Shown here: positions 8,092-17,090 of the stretch, in pieces
Layout: every line of letters begins with the position of its first letter
Numbering within the stretch: position 1 is the first letter of the stretch
NCBI RefSeq assembly: GCF_014842265.1
Contig: NZ_JACYVI010000003.1
Location: forward strand, 186,001 to 250,000
DNA length: 64,000 bases
Direction of reading: 5' to 3'
From: Pseudomonas sp. CFBP 13711
GTDB lineage: Bacteria; Pseudomonadota; Gammaproteobacteria; Pseudomonadales; Pseudomonadaceae
Notes under the pieces: model-generated
The model's database searches: none
Seen by the model: only the letters and a program-made list of their open reading frames with translations
Told to the model about the DNA's origin: nothing
Position numbers and translations under genes: made by a program

Positions 8092-8268
8092 ATGAGCCTC
8101 GGAATGACCATTGTGATGTTGATCGCTGCCTGGCTGGCCGTTGCGGCCGCCATGTTGTGGGGGGTGATGCGTATCTCGCGTCGCCATCATCCGCATTATC
8201 GGGAAACCGAAGCCGCGAAATCCGTTGAACGCGCGCAACGCAAAATCCGTCATGTCACGGCCCATTGA
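8092..8268 (+). CDS. Small single-span membrane protein
   Basis: Protein of 58 residues. ATG 8092 follows a good ribosome-binding site (CGGAGGAAG). One N-terminal transmembrane segment (MTIVMLIAAWLAVAAAMLWG) is followed by a basic, His/Arg-rich cytoplasmic tail. The frame is open further upstream without a better start. A bidirectional terminator follows. Function unknown. Confidence 0.6.
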   Translation: MSLGMTIVMLIAAWLAVAAAMLWGVMRISRRHHPHYRETEAAKSVERAQRKIRHVTAH

Positions 8269-8302
8269 TACCGCCGTGTAACGACTGATCACCGTACAAA
8301 TG

Positions 8303-8343
8303 AAAACGGTCGGTAATGGCATCCCATTCCCGACCGTTTTTTA
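8303..8343. terminator. Bidirectional intrinsic terminator
   Basis: AAAACGGTCGG (8303-8313) pairs with CCGACCGTTTT (8330-8340), with A and T tracts at the ends. It serves the convergent small membrane-protein gene and terC. Confidence 0.8.
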
Positions 8344-8399
8344 TTGCCCTGCTTTTGTGCTGCTTCGCTCTTTATCGGCGAGCGAAGCTTATCCAGGCG

Positions 8400-9164
8400 T
8401 CAGACCTTCTGGCCCTGCGCTTCGGCGTCCAGGCGGCGCTGGCGCGACCGACGAACCAGCATGTTCAGCACTTCAATCAGAGCCGAGAACGCCATGGCGG
8501 TGTACACGTAGCCTTTCGGAACGTGGGCGCCGAAGCCTTCGGCGATCAGCGTCATGCCGATCATGATCAGGAAGCCCAGCGCCAGCATGACCACGGTCGG
8601 GTTATCGTTGATGAACTTGGCCAGGGGCTCCGACGCCACCAGCATCACGACCACGGCGGCCACCACGGCGATGACCATGATCGGCAAGTGCTCGGTCATG
8701 CCAACGGCGGTGACGATACTGTCGATGGAGAACACCAGGTCGAGCATCAGGATCTGACCGATCGCAGCGGCCATGCCTAGGGTGACGGTGCTGGACGCGG
8801 CTTTCTCGGCTTCGCTTTTGACGTCGACGCTGTGGTGAATCTCGGTGGTTGCCTTCCAGACCAGGAACAGGCCACCCGCGATCAGGATCATGTCCTTCCA
8901 GGAGAAGGCCTGGCCGAACACTTCGATCACCGGCGCGGTCAGCTGGACAATCCACGCCACGGTGGTCAGCAGGCCCAGACGCAGGATCAACGCCATGCTG
9001 ATACCGATCCGGCGCGCCTTGGTGCGCTGATGAACCGGCAGCTTGTTGGTGAGAATCGAGATGAAAATGAGGTTGTCGATACCGAGCACGATTTCCATGA
9101 CGACCAGTGTCGCCAGAGCGATCCACGCCGTTGGGCTTGCAGCCAGTTCCAGAAGGTATTCCAT
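8400..9164 (-). CDS. TerC-family integral membrane protein
   Basis: Inner-membrane protein of 254 residues with about seven hydrophobic spans. The two TerC signature segments with acidic residues inside membrane helices are present ([15 protein letters not shown] at about 22-36, and [15 protein letters not shown] near 140). Members of this family include Alx/MntX-type manganese exporters and tellurite-resistance proteins; which ion this one moves cannot be read from sequence. It is divergent from nhaR. The short linker holds a dyad near nhaR. Confidence 0.85.
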   Translation of the reverse strand: MEYLLELAASPTAWIALATLVVMEIVLGIDNLIFISILTNKLPVHQRTKARRIGISMALILRLGLLTTVAWIVQLTAPVIEVFGQAFSWKDMILIAGGLFLVWKATTEIHHSVDVKSEAEKAASSTVTLGMAAAIGQILMLDLVFSIDSIVTAVGMTEHLPIMVIAVVAAVVVMLVASEPLAKFINDNPTVVMLALGFLIMIGMTLIAEGFGAHVPKGYVYTAMAFSALIEVLNMLVRRSRQRRLDAEAQGQKV

Positions 9165-9253
9165 ATAAGCGAGTGTCCAGGATCAGTTCAGGGGATAGGG
9201 CGGCATTCTAGGGACGGAAACACTTCAGTAAAATTCGTATTTTTCAAGCGTAT

Positions 9254-9272
9254 ACTTCGGTTTTCCCGAAGT
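9254..9272. promoter_or_regulatory. Inverted repeat at the nhaR start region
   Basis: ACTTCGG (9254-9260), a 5-base spacer, then CCGAAGT (9266-9272), ending 11 bases before the nhaR ATG and overlapping a -10-like TATACT at 9251-9256. It could be an autoregulatory LysR-type site or an mRNA hairpin over the ribosome-binding region. Confidence 0.35.
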
Positions 9273-9282
9273 GATGACGCCC

Positions 9283-10179
9283 ATGCTCAATTACCGACAG
9301 CTGCATTATTTCTGGGTCGTGGCCAAAACCGGCAGTATCGTCCGCGCCTGCGAGCAATTGAACCTCACGCCACAGACCATCAGCGGGCAAATCAGCCTGC
9401 TGGAGCAGACCTACGGCGTCGAGTTGTTCAAGCGTGTCGGCCGCCAGTTGGAGCTGACCGAAACAGGCCGCGTCGCCCTGCCCTACGCCGAGCAGATGTT
9501 CCAGCTCGGTGGCGAGCTCGAAGCGGTGTTGCGCGCACAGCCCGACGAACAGCAAATTCTCTTCCGCGTCGGCGTCGCCGATGTCGTGCCCAAATCCATT
9601 GTCTACCGGCTCATCGCGCCGAGCATGGCGCTCAATGAGCTGGTGCGCATCAGTTGCCGGGAGGACCAGCTCGAACGCCTGTTGGCCGACCTCGCCATTC
9701 AGCGCCTGGACCTGGTGATTTCCGACAGCCCGATGCCCTCTCATCTGGACATTAAAGGCTACAGCCAGAAGCTGGGCGAATGCGGCGTGAGTTTTTTCGC
9801 CACCCGCGCCCTCGCCGCCCTGTACGGCGAGAACTTCCCCCACGGCATGCAAGGCGCGCCGCTGCTGGTCCCAGGACAGCAAACGGTGGTGCGCAGTCGC
9901 CTGATGCGCTGGTTCGCCGAGCAGAATATCCAGCCGAAAATCGTCGGGGAGTTCGACGACAGCGCCCTGATGAAGGCCTTCGGCAAATCCGGCAGCGGGA
10001 TTTTCATTGCGCCAAGCGTGATCGCCGATGAAGTGATCGAGCAATACGACGTCGAGCTGATCGGCCATACCGATGCCGTGACCGAGTCGTTCTACGCGAT
10101 CTCGGTCGAGCGCAAGGTCAGGCACCCCGGCATCGTCGCGATTACCGAAGGCGCACGCCACCAGTTGTTCCCGGACTAG
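9283..10179 (+). CDS. nhaR: LysR-family transcriptional activator NhaR
   Basis: Regulator of 298 residues. The N-terminal winged helix-turn-helix (YRQLHYFWVVAKTGSIVRAC, then TPQTISGQISLLEQTYG) and the long effector domain match the NhaR branch of LysR proteins, which respond to sodium and activate an Na+/H+ antiporter gene in E. coli. ATG 9283 starts the conserved LNYRQLHYFW; two in-frame starts (9274, 9271) lie just upstream and none has a clear ribosome-binding site. No nhaA gene is adjacent. The stop codon TAG shares a CTAG with the stop of the convergent MFS gene. Confidence 0.85.
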   Translation: MLNYRQLHYFWVVAKTGSIVRACEQLNLTPQTISGQISLLEQTYGVELFKRVGRQLELTETGRVALPYAEQMFQLGGELEAVLRAQPDEQQILFRVGVADVVPKSIVYRLIAPSMALNELVRISCREDQLERLLADLAIQRLDLVISDSPMPSHLDIKGYSQKLGECGVSFFATRALAALYGENFPHGMQGAPLLVPGQQTVVRSRLMRWFAEQNIQPKIVGEFDDSALMKAFGKSGSGIFIAPSVIADEVIEQYDVELIGHTDAVTESFYAISVERKVRHPGIVAITEGARHQLFPD

Positions 10180-11333
10180 GCGTCGCAGGCTGCGGGGTTT
10201 GGGCGGACGGTCATCAGCAGCAGGGCCAGCAGAATCGACAGCAGAATGATGCCAGCCGCCGCGAAGCCCACACTGCCAAGGCCCAGATGATCGATCACGC
10301 GCCCGCCGATGATTGCGCCTATGCCGATGCCCAGATTGGCGCCGGCGATGTTCAACGAGGCGGCGAAGGCCGGGGCCTGTGGCGCGGCTTTCATCAAGCG
10401 GACGTGGCTGACCAGAAACAGCGCCGCCTGGGTTGCGCCCCACACGGCCAACGCCAGGGCCAGCGCAGGCAGGGAGTGCATGCTCGGCACCACCATGACC
10501 ATGCCGCCGATCATGAAGGTACAGAAGGTCAGGCTGGCGATCAGTGGGTGGCGATCCACCAGCCGCCCGCCCAGTGAATTACCCAGCAAGCCCACCGCGC
10601 CGAAGCCCATCAGGCACCAGCCGACCACCGTGCCGTTGAAACCGGCGAGGCGTTCGAGCATGTCCGCCAGGTAGGTGTAGGCGGTGAACATGCCGCTGAA
10701 GACCAGCACTGACAGCAGCACGTGGCCCTGCATCAACGGGCTGCGCAGAATGCGGAACTGGCTGCGGAACGAGGCCTGATCCTTGTGCACGCTGCGGGGC
10801 AGGTAAATGTACAGCAGCAGCGCCTTGGCGAACGCCATCACCGCGAGGACGGCGAAGGCGCTGCGCCAGCCGATGGCGTCCGAGATCAAGGTGCCGACGG
10901 GGATACCGAACACCGTGGCGCAGACGATACCGAAACCGATCTTGGCAATCGCGCGGCCGGCGTGGTCAGGGCCAACGATGTCTACGGCGGTTTCGCTGGC
11001 CAGGGCCCAGAACACCGGCAGCCCGAGGGCCGGGATCAGCCGCGCGGCGGCCATCACCCAAATGTTGGGCGCCAGCGCGGCAACGGCGTTGGAGACGCCA
11101 AACATGATCAGCACCGAAATGAACAGGCGCTTGCGCTCGAAGCGCGAAAAATACGCGGTCAGGAACGGTCCGAAGCAGGCCACCGTGAAGGCGAACAGCG
11201 TGACCAGCAAGCCGGCCTGGGGAATGGTGACGGCCAGGTCGCGGGCGATGGCGGGAAGCAGACCGACGATGACGAACTCTGTGGTCAGCACGGTAAAACC
11301 CGCAGCCGACAGCAGGTAGATGGGGAAAAACAT
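10176..11333 (-). CDS. MFS transporter, DHA1 drug/arabinose-efflux type
   Basis: Inner-membrane protein of 385 residues with 12 predicted spans. The first helices (PIYLLSAAGFTVLTTEFVIV) are typical of the AraJ/PbuE/YdhP-like DHA1 efflux proteins. ATG 11333 follows GGAG and starts directly at the first helix; the frame stays open for 73 more codons upstream, which lack membrane character. Likely an exporter of sugars, nucleosides or drugs; the substrate is unknown. Its 3' end overlaps nhaR by four bases (shared CTAG). Confidence 0.8.
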   Translation of the reverse strand: MFFPIYLLSAAGFTVLTTEFVIVGLLPAIARDLAVTIPQAGLLVTLFAFTVACFGPFLTAYFSRFERKRLFISVLIMFGVSNAVAALAPNIWVMAAARLIPALGLPVFWALASETAVDIVGPDHAGRAIAKIGFGIVCATVFGIPVGTLISDAIGWRSAFAVLAVMAFAKALLLYIYLPRSVHKDQASFRSQFRILRSPLMQGHVLLSVLVFSGMFTAYTYLADMLERLAGFNGTVVGWCLMGFGAVGLLGNSLGGRLVDRHPLIASLTFCTFMIGGMVMVVPSMHSLPALALALAVWGATQAALFLVSHVRLMKAAPQAPAFAASLNIAGANLGIGIGAIIGGRVIDHLGLGSVGFAAAGIILLSILLALLLMTVRPNPAACDA

Positions 11334-11490
11334 GAAATCTCCAGAACGACAAAACGACCGGTCCTCGCGGAGCGGTCGATCGGATGTGGCTTGAATCAGG
11401 ACGCGGAGGGTAACAGCGCCGGGCGCCTGGGAGCCAGGCGCCCGACGAAATACGTGTCGCTGCCCGAGCAGAGCCGGGCAGCAAGGCCTG

Positions 11491-12000
11491 TCAGTAAGCG
11501 CCCATGTAGTCGCGCTTGCCGACTTCCACGCCGTTGTGGCGCAGCAGGTCATAGGTGGTGGTGACGTGGAAGAAGAACTGCGGCAGCGAGTAATGCAGCA
11601 GGTAGGTCTGGGTGCTCAGACGCTTTTCTTTATCGGTGCCAGGGCGCAGGACGATTTCCCGCGCTTCGTTGCCATCGACCTGTTCGGCCTTGATGGTGTC
11701 GAGGAACGCCAGCACTTTGGTCAGCAGCGCTTGCAGATCGGCAAAGGTGGTTTCGGTGTCTTCGTACTTCGGCGGCTCAAGACCTGCCAGTCGTGCGCCG
11801 GCGCCTTTGGCGAAATCAACGGCAATCTGCACCTGACGCACCAGCGGGAACATGTCAGGGAACAGACGCGCCTGCAGCAGGGCATCCGGCTGAATGTTCT
11901 TGGCGGTGGCGTGGGCTTCGCCTTTGGCCAGGACGGCGCTGAGGGCAGTGAGCATTTGCTTGAAGACAGGGATCGAAGCGGCGTAAAGAGAAAGGGTCAT
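11491..12000 (-). CDS. DUF1993-family protein
   Basis: Soluble protein of 169 residues matching DUF1993 ([17 protein letters not shown] at the N-terminus, [20 protein letters not shown] near the C-terminus). The family has a DinB-like four-helix fold and no assigned reaction. ATG 12000 is chosen because it begins the conserved domain; nine extra codons upstream are open. It is divergent from yceH, 109 bases away. Confidence 0.8.
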   Translation of the reverse strand: MTLSLYAASIPVFKQMLTALSAVLAKGEAHATAKNIQPDALLQARLFPDMFPLVRQVQIAVDFAKGAGARLAGLEPPKYEDTETTFADLQALLTKVLAFLDTIKAEQVDGNEAREIVLRPGTDKEKRLSTQTYLLHYSLPQFFFHVTTTYDLLRHNGVEVGKRDYMGAY

Positions 12001-12109
12001 GGCAGTTCCTGGGGAAATGAGTCGCACGGAGGCGGACGCGAACGCGGCTTGTCTTTTACCTCATCCAGCCCCTACCCTCATAGCCTTTTCAACGCTTGGG
12101 GAATGGGTC

Positions 12110-12799
12110 ATGTCTGACGAGCTGGATTCCGAAAACACCGTTGAAGCCTCGGATGCGCTGCAGCTGAGCGGCACCGAAGTGCGTATTTTGGGCTGCCTGA
12201 TCGAGAAGCAGGCGACCCATCCCGAGACCTACCCCCTGACCCTCAACGCACTGGTGCTGGCCTGTAACCAGAAGACCAGTCGCGAGCCGGTGATGAACCT
12301 CACGCCCGGCCAGGTTGGCCAGAGCCTGCGCGCACTGGAAAGCCTGCAACTGACGCGTCTGGTCATGGGCAGCCGGGCGGACCGCTGGGAACACCGCGTC
12401 GACAAAACCCTGGAGCTGGTGCCGGCGCAACTCATCCTGACCGGCCTGCTGTTGCTGCGAGGCCCGCAAACCATCAACGAGCTGTTGACCCGCAGCAACC
12501 GCCTGCACGATTTCGAAGACACCGACGCAGTGCTGCATCAGCTTGACCGGCTCATTGGCCGAGGGCTGGCGGTGTTGATCCCGAAACAGGCAGGCCAGCG
12601 CGAAGACCGCTATATGCATGCGCTAGGTGATCCGGCTGACAGGGAGACAATGCTTGCCGCCCGCGCGCATCCGGCAGAGCGCAATAGCGGCGGCAGCCAT
12701 TCAGGCAGCGCGGGCAGCTCGGCGATGGCGGAGAGAATCGAAGCCCTCGAAGCCCGCATCGCCGCCCTGGAAGAGCGGCTGGCATTGCTGGAAGGTTGA
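12110..12799 (+). CDS. YceH/DUF480-family winged-helix protein
   Basis: Protein of 229 residues. Residues about 15-180 match the UPF0502 (YceH) family with two winged-helix domains ([33 protein letters not shown]). The C-terminus ends in a heptad-patterned coiled coil ([20 protein letters not shown]). The ATG at 12110 is used; the frame is open upstream but that part is not conserved in character. Function is unsettled in the family. A REP pair follows. Confidence 0.8.
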   Translation: MSDELDSENTVEASDALQLSGTEVRILGCLIEKQATHPETYPLTLNALVLACNQKTSREPVMNLTPGQVGQSLRALESLQLTRLVMGSRADRWEHRVDKTLELVPAQLILTGLLLLRGPQTINELLTRSNRLHDFEDTDAVLHQLDRLIGRGLAVLIPKQAGQREDRYMHALGDPADRETMLAARAHPAERNSGGSHSGSAGSSAMAERIEALEARIAALEERLALLEG

Positions 12800-12837
12800 G
12801 AGCGGCTCCGAGGAATCCTAAGCCTGGTGCAAAACCT

Positions 12838-12928
12838 GTGGGAGCGAGCTTGCTCGCGAAGGGGCGGGTACATCCACTGCATGTGCAGCGGCGGATATAC
12901 CGTCTTCGTGAGCAAGCTCACTCCCACA
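12838..12928. repeat. REP doublet (REPIN-like), TGTGGGAGCGAGC family
   Basis: Two REP sequences in inverted orientation: 12838-12860 (TGTGGGAGCGAGCTTGCTCG core) and 12904-12928 (its inverse, with GTGAGC in place of GCGAGC). They are separated by 43 bases in the gap between convergent genes, the usual place for Pseudomonas REPINs. Confidence 0.85.
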
Positions 12929-13008
12929 TGTCCCCCGTCTGCCGCGCGACAGCGTGCTGCCTGAAGATCGGTAGTCAAGCACATCCTGGCGTTACCCAAG
13001 CGCAAGCA

Positions 13009-13821
13009 TCAACCCCGCGCGAACCCCGCCGCTGCCTGATACTGCTCCTCGGTGGGCGTCACGCCGGTGTAAAGAATGAACTGCTCCAGCGCTTGTATCG
13101 CCGCGACCTGGTCACCGGTGATCAGGCGCTTGCCGAGGCGCTCGGCCTCGACAATGAACGGCGTGCGCGCCGGCGTGGCGACCACGTCAAACGCCGTGTC
13201 GGCCTGTTCGATGGCGGACACGTCGAAGGCCAGCGCATCGGCCTGATCGCCAGCCATCCCCAGCGGGGTGACGTTGACCAGCAGCGGTGGGCGCTCGCTG
13301 CCCAGTTCGGCTTGCCACGCGAAGCCGCAGGTCTGCGCAAGCGCCCTGCCCGCCTGCTCGTTGCGCGCCACGATCAGCCCGTCAGTAAACCCGGCGTCAC
13401 GCAGGGCACAGGCGACGGCCTTGGCCATGCCACCACTGCCGCGTAAGGCAAAGCGGGTGCGCGGCACTTCATGGGTATCGACCAGTTGGGCGATGGCGAT
13501 GTAATCGGTGTTGTAGGCTTTCAAATGGCCATCGGTATTGACGATGGTGTTGATGGATTGAATGGCGTCGGCAGACGCGTCCAGTTCATCGACCAGTGCA
13601 ATAGAGGCTTCTTTAAACGGCATCGACACACCGCACCCGCGAACGCCCAATGACCGCATACCGGCAATGGCTGCGGGCAGGTCGTTCGGCGAAAAGGCCT
13701 TGTAATAGAAGTTCAAGCCCAACTGTTGATACAGGTGGTTGTGGAAGCGCACGCCGAAGTTGCCCGGGCGTCCGGCCAGCGACATGCACAACAGCGTTTC
13801 CTTACTGGCAGTTACCAACAT
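13009..13821 (-). CDS. AroE-like shikimate dehydrogenase paralogue
   Basis: Protein of 270 residues with shikimate dehydrogenase architecture. The N-terminal substrate domain has PGNFGVRFHNHLYQQLGLNF and GCGVSMPFKE, where the family Lys in the NVT(M)PFK-type motif is kept. The C-terminal Rossmann domain reads ALRGSGGMAKAVACAL, and a VNVTPLGM segment is present. The canonical GLIG-type opening and the SINNTD segment are modified (SINTIVN), which fits the divergent branch of AroE paralogues (SdhL/HI0607-like) rather than housekeeping AroE. It may act on quinate, shikimate or another small acid. Confidence 0.75.
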   Translation of the reverse strand: MLVTASKETLLCMSLAGRPGNFGVRFHNHLYQQLGLNFYYKAFSPNDLPAAIAGMRSLGVRGCGVSMPFKEASIALVDELDASADAIQSINTIVNTDGHLKAYNTDYIAIAQLVDTHEVPRTRFALRGSGGMAKAVACALRDAGFTDGLIVARNEQAGRALAQTCGFAWQAELGSERPPLLVNVTPLGMAGDQADALAFDVSAIEQADTAFDVVATPARTPFIVEAERLGKRLITGDQVAAIQALEQFILYTGVTPTEEQYQAAAGFARG

Positions 13822-14048
13822 GAAATCTCCCGAGTGGTATTAGAAGACGCCTGGGGAAAGGCGTAGAATCGCGACGCTCCGCCGAAAGTGGCAAAGCCAT
13901 TGTCATTAAAAGTGTCGAATACCTTACACAAAATTTACGCAACGGCCTCGCAGATATTTCCGAAACCGTTGTCTGAGAAGTTATCCCGTGGCAGTGCCTG
14001 AGCGTAACGCAGGCTCGCGACAACGGGACTGAACACCGAGGAACAGTC

Positions 14049-14396
14049 ATGATTCGTCAGATCCCCAAAGTTGCCTTGTTGTTAGGCGCCCTCGCCCTCG
14101 CAGGCCAGGCTGAAGCCCATGGCGGCGGCCCGGGCTGGGGTGGAGCCGCCGTGATCGGTGCGGTCGTCGGCGGTGTTGTCGGCGCGGCAGTGGCGTCCGG
14201 GCCGGTTTACGCAGCACCCGCTCCCGTGTACGCGGCCCCGGCGCCGGTTTATTACGCGCCACCGCCTCCACCGCCGGTTTACTACCAGCCGGCTTATGTC
14301 GTTGAGCGCCCGGTCGTCTACGCACCGCGTTACTACGGCCCGCCACGTTATTACGGCCCACCACCGGGCTATTACCACGGTGGCGGTCGCTGGTAA
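14049..14396 (+). CDS. Secreted Pro/Tyr-rich repeat protein
   Basis: Protein of 115 residues: a signal peptide (MIRQIPKVALLLGALALAGQ, cleavage near AEA), a Gly/Val/Ala-rich hydrophobic stretch (AAVIGAVVGGVVGAAVASG), then imperfect PVYAAPA repeats running into PPPPPPVYY, RYYGPP and a C-terminal GYYHGGGRW. Such glycine-zipper plus Pro/Tyr-rich proteins are common in Pseudomonas envelopes, and their roles are mostly unknown. A terminator follows at 14459. Confidence 0.7.
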   Translation: MIRQIPKVALLLGALALAGQAEAHGGGPGWGGAAVIGAVVGGVVGAAVASGPVYAAPAPVYAAPAPVYYAPPPPPPVYYQPAYVVERPVVYAPRYYGPPRYYGPPPGYYHGGGRW

Positions 14397-14458
14397 CAGC
14401 GGTTTGCTCCTGAGCACAGGGCTGTCGATTCATGGTCGCCAGCCCTCACCCAACACAG

Positions 14459-14486
14459 CCCCCGCCTTCCCGGCGGGGTTTTTGTT
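14459..14486 (+). terminator. Intrinsic terminator after Pro/Tyr-rich protein gene
   Basis: CCCCGCC/GGCGGGG stem with a short loop, followed by a run of T. Confidence 0.8.
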
Positions 14487-14638
14487 TCAGGGGTATTGAT
14501 GCCGGACCGCAGCACCGCTTTGCGCACGTGTCCCCATCACTGTCCCTACCCGCTCATCAATGACGACTATCGAGAGCGGTGATTTCTGCATCAACCGGTC
14601 GGGCCTTAAAGTAGCGCCATAGATTGTTGGAGGCACTT

Positions 14639-14821
14639 ATGACCAAGGTTCAAATCATGTCGGTTGTCGGCAGCGCAGTTCCCCCTCAGCTTCGTAAGCG
14701 CGGTCTGTTGGCGTGCTGGTACCTGATGCAGAACGGCGAACCCGTCAGTGGTCCTTTGCCTTCACTGCCAGCGGCGCAGGCCCTGTCGCAGCAACTTGAA
14801 TGCCGCTCACTCAACAGCTAA
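14639..14821 (+). CDS. Small hypothetical protein
   Basis: Protein of 60 residues. ATG 14639 is preceded by GGAGG at the right distance. Sequence reads MTKVQIMSVVGSAVPPQLRK with a central CWYLMQNGEPVSGPLPSLPA, a pattern resembling small Pseudomonas proteins with a self-describing WYLL.DG..V.GPF motif. No signal or membrane segment. A strong terminator follows at 14873. Function unknown. Confidence 0.55.
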   Translation: MTKVQIMSVVGSAVPPQLRKRGLLACWYLMQNGEPVSGPLPSLPAAQALSQQLECRSLNS

Positions 14822-14872
14822 CCCCTTATTCGCTCTTCCCTGTGAATCGTGCGTTGCTCCGCACACCCCTTT

Positions 14873-14905
14873 AGCCCGCCTCTTTAATGACGCGGGCTTT
14901 TTTTT
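14873..14905 (+). terminator. Intrinsic terminator
   Basis: AGCCCGC (14873-14879) pairs with GCGGGCT (14892-14898), followed by eight or nine T. Confidence 0.85.
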
Positions 14906-15158
14906 GCGTGACGATCCGATGTTGAGGCGCAGCGCCGTTTAACAGCCAGGCCATAATCGGCAATTCGACCCGTTTAAATACAGGCTTTTTGGATCCGCCA
15001 CCTGAACCTGACCTATACAACGGTGCTTTATTAGCGAAACCCCGCACCGCCCCATCGACAACTTCAGAAACTTGCTCCTAAAATGCGCCGAACTTGTTGT
15101 CGTGCTTGAAGAAAGTCCGACGTTCCACGCTATTTCCATCCTTTAGTGAGCTTTGCTC

Positions 15159-16109
15159 TTGAAAATTCGCCCAACCGTCATCGGCCTATTATTTGCACTT
15201 ACAGGCTGCGCACTTTCCACTGCCGCATTTTCCACCACCGCACTGGCGAAAGAGCCGGCGGCGTTCAATCGCGACCCGGCCAATCTTCATCTGGCCTCCG
15301 GCAGCGCCATGATCACCGACCTGCAAACGGGTCAGGTGTTGTATGCGAGTAACCCCGACATCGTCGTGCCGATCGCCTCGGTGACCAAGCTGATGACCGC
15401 GATGGTCACCCTCGACGCCAAGCTGCCCATGGACGAGATGATCAAGGTCGACATCTCCCAGACCGCCGAAATGAAAGGCGTGTTCTCCCGGGTCAAGCTC
15501 GGCAGTGAGCTGAACCGCCACGACATGATGCTGATCACCCTGATGTCGTCGGAAAACCGCGCAGCGGCGAGTCTGGCCCACAGCTACCCGGGCGGCTATC
15601 CGGCGTTTATCCGAGCGATGAACGCCAAGGCCAAGTCACTGGGCATGAACCACACCGTGTACATGGAGCCCACCGGCCTGTCGGTGTACAACGTTTCCAC
15701 CGCGCGGGACCTGACCAAGCTGGCCCTGGCCGCACGCAACTACCCGATGCTGCGCGAGCTGAGCACCACGCCGGAGAAAACCGTGACCTTCCGCAAGCCG
15801 AATTACATCCTCGGCTTCAGCAACACCGACCATCTGGTGCGTAAATCCAACTGGGACATCAAGCTGACCAAGACCGGCTTCACCAACCAGGCGGGTCACT
15901 GTCTGGTGCTGTTGACCAGCATGGCCAATCGTCCGGTGTCCGTGGTCATTCTCGACGCCTTCGGCAAATACACCCACTTCGCCGATGCCAGCCGCATGCG
16001 CTTGTGGATGGAAACCGGCAAGAGCGGCCCGGCGCCGGAAGTCGCGCTGCAGTACAAGAAAGAAAAGAATCAGGTGATGAGGCAGAAGGGTTTGCAGGCG
16101 TCGGAATAA
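15159..16109 (+). CDS. pbpG: D-alanyl-D-alanine endopeptidase (PBP7)
   Basis: Periplasmic penicillin-binding protein of 316 residues in the S11 peptidase family, which cuts D-Ala-meso-DAP cross-links in peptidoglycan. Catalytic motifs are all present: SVTK (74-77), SEN (131-133) and KTG (238-240). The N-terminus is a signal peptide ([20 protein letters not shown]). No ATG is available at the start; TTG 15159 is chosen because it follows GTGAG by eight bases, with another TTG two codons upstream. The C-terminus is Lys-rich ([13 protein letters not shown]). Confidence 0.85.
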   Translation: MKIRPTVIGLLFALTGCALSTAAFSTTALAKEPAAFNRDPANLHLASGSAMITDLQTGQVLYASNPDIVVPIASVTKLMTAMVTLDAKLPMDEMIKVDISQTAEMKGVFSRVKLGSELNRHDMMLITLMSSENRAAASLAHSYPGGYPAFIRAMNAKAKSLGMNHTVYMEPTGLSVYNVSTARDLTKLALAARNYPMLRELSTTPEKTVTFRKPNYILGFSNTDHLVRKSNWDIKLTKTGFTNQAGHCLVLLTSMANRPVSVVILDAFGKYTHFADASRMRLWMETGKSGPAPEVALQYKKEKNQVMRQKGLQASE

Positions 16110-16129
16110 GACGTCGCGCAACGTTCAGT

Positions 16130-16149
16130 GGGAACCCGCCGGGTTCCCG
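16130..16149. terminator. Hairpin between pbpG and the CorA-like gene
   Basis: Perfect GGGAACCC-type inverted repeat between the two convergent stops, without a clear T run. A weak bidirectional terminator is the likely role. Confidence 0.45.
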
Positions 16150-16153
16150 CTGA

Positions 16154-17086
16154 TCACTGACTCGCCCGCGCCATGCGCTTGAGTATCACCACCATCCCCA
16201 CGCCCAGCCCGGCCATGCCGACCAGCAACGCCGGGTAGCTGATCCACCACGCAATGGGCGTGGTCATCATGCTGTATTCCGACATCCCGCCAATCCCCGC
16301 CACCAGATTCAATGGCAAGAACACCACGTTGATCAACGTCAGCTTGCGCAGCAGGTTATTGGTGTTGTTGTTGACCAGATTGCCCCGCGCATCCATCAAA
16401 CTCGCGAACACCGTGGAGTAGATGTTCGCCTGTTTGTGGCACTGCTCGTTCTCGATAATCATGTCTTCGATCAGGGCCAGGCTGTCGCCGGAAAACTGAT
16501 GCTTGTGGGCGTGATTGCGCAGGCGCGTCAGCACCGAGCCGTTGCTGTCGATGGCGTTGATGTAATAGACCAGGCTTTCGCTGAGGTTGAACATCTGCAC
16601 CAGATGGCGGCTGTCCATCGACGCATTGAACTGCTGCTGCAATTCCCGGGCGATCATCTTTATCACCTTGAGGTGACCGAGATAATGATGGATGTTATGG
16701 AACAGCACCTCCAGCAACACGTCCAGCAGCGTGTGCATCGGCCGGTGCTGCCCCAGGTCGCTGATCTGCTTGCTGTCGGCACAGATCAGCACCATGTGAT
16801 GGGGGCTGAGCAGCACCCCGAACGACGACACGTCGAAGGAAAACGTGTCCTTGCCCGAGTAGTTTTCCGGGCGCTTCCAGATCATGAACAGCGCGTCCGG
16901 ATGAAACTCGATGCGCGACACCTCGTCGGGGTCGAGCGCCGAGGCCAGAGCGTGGTCGTCGAGGTTGAAGCGCTCCAGCAGCAGCGTCTTTTCGGCGGCG
17001 TCCGGGTCGCTGAACCAGAGCACGCTGGCTTCGGCTTCGGCGCATTCCCGTAACCTGCCCGCCTCCAGGCGGTGGCCCTTGATCAC
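16154..17086 (-). CDS. CorA/ZntB-like membrane protein with GMS in place of GMN
   Basis: Protein of 310 residues: a soluble N-terminal domain, a long helical region (residues about 125-245), then two C-terminal transmembrane segments (LINVVFLPLNLVAGIGG; ISYPALLVGMAGLGVG). In CorA channels the first span ends with GMN; here residues 267-269 read GMS followed by EYS. It starts with GTG four bases after the ATP-grasp gene stop, so the two are one transcript. Family members move Mg2+, Zn2+ or other divalent ions; the changed signature leaves ion choice open. Its pairing with an ATP-grasp ligase may be meaningful, since ATP-grasp enzymes need Mg2+. Confidence 0.8.
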   Translation of the reverse strand: MIKGHRLEAGRLRECAEAEASVLWFSDPDAAEKTLLLERFNLDDHALASALDPDEVSRIEFHPDALFMIWKRPENYSGKDTFSFDVSSFGVLLSPHHMVLICADSKQISDLGQHRPMHTLLDVLLEVLFHNIHHYLGHLKVIKMIARELQQQFNASMDSRHLVQMFNLSESLVYYINAIDSNGSVLTRLRNHAHKHQFSGDSLALIEDMIIENEQCHKQANIYSTVFASLMDARGNLVNNNTNNLLRKLTLINVVFLPLNLVAGIGGMSEYSMMTTPIAWWISYPALLVGMAGLGVGMVVILKRMARASQ

Positions 17087-17090
17087 CGGC

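Noticed and set aside
14200..14385. CRISPR-like or tandem DNA repeat
   Set aside because: The periodicity comes from Pro/Tyr-rich peptide repeats in a coding gene; unit lengths and spacers do not fit a CRISPR.
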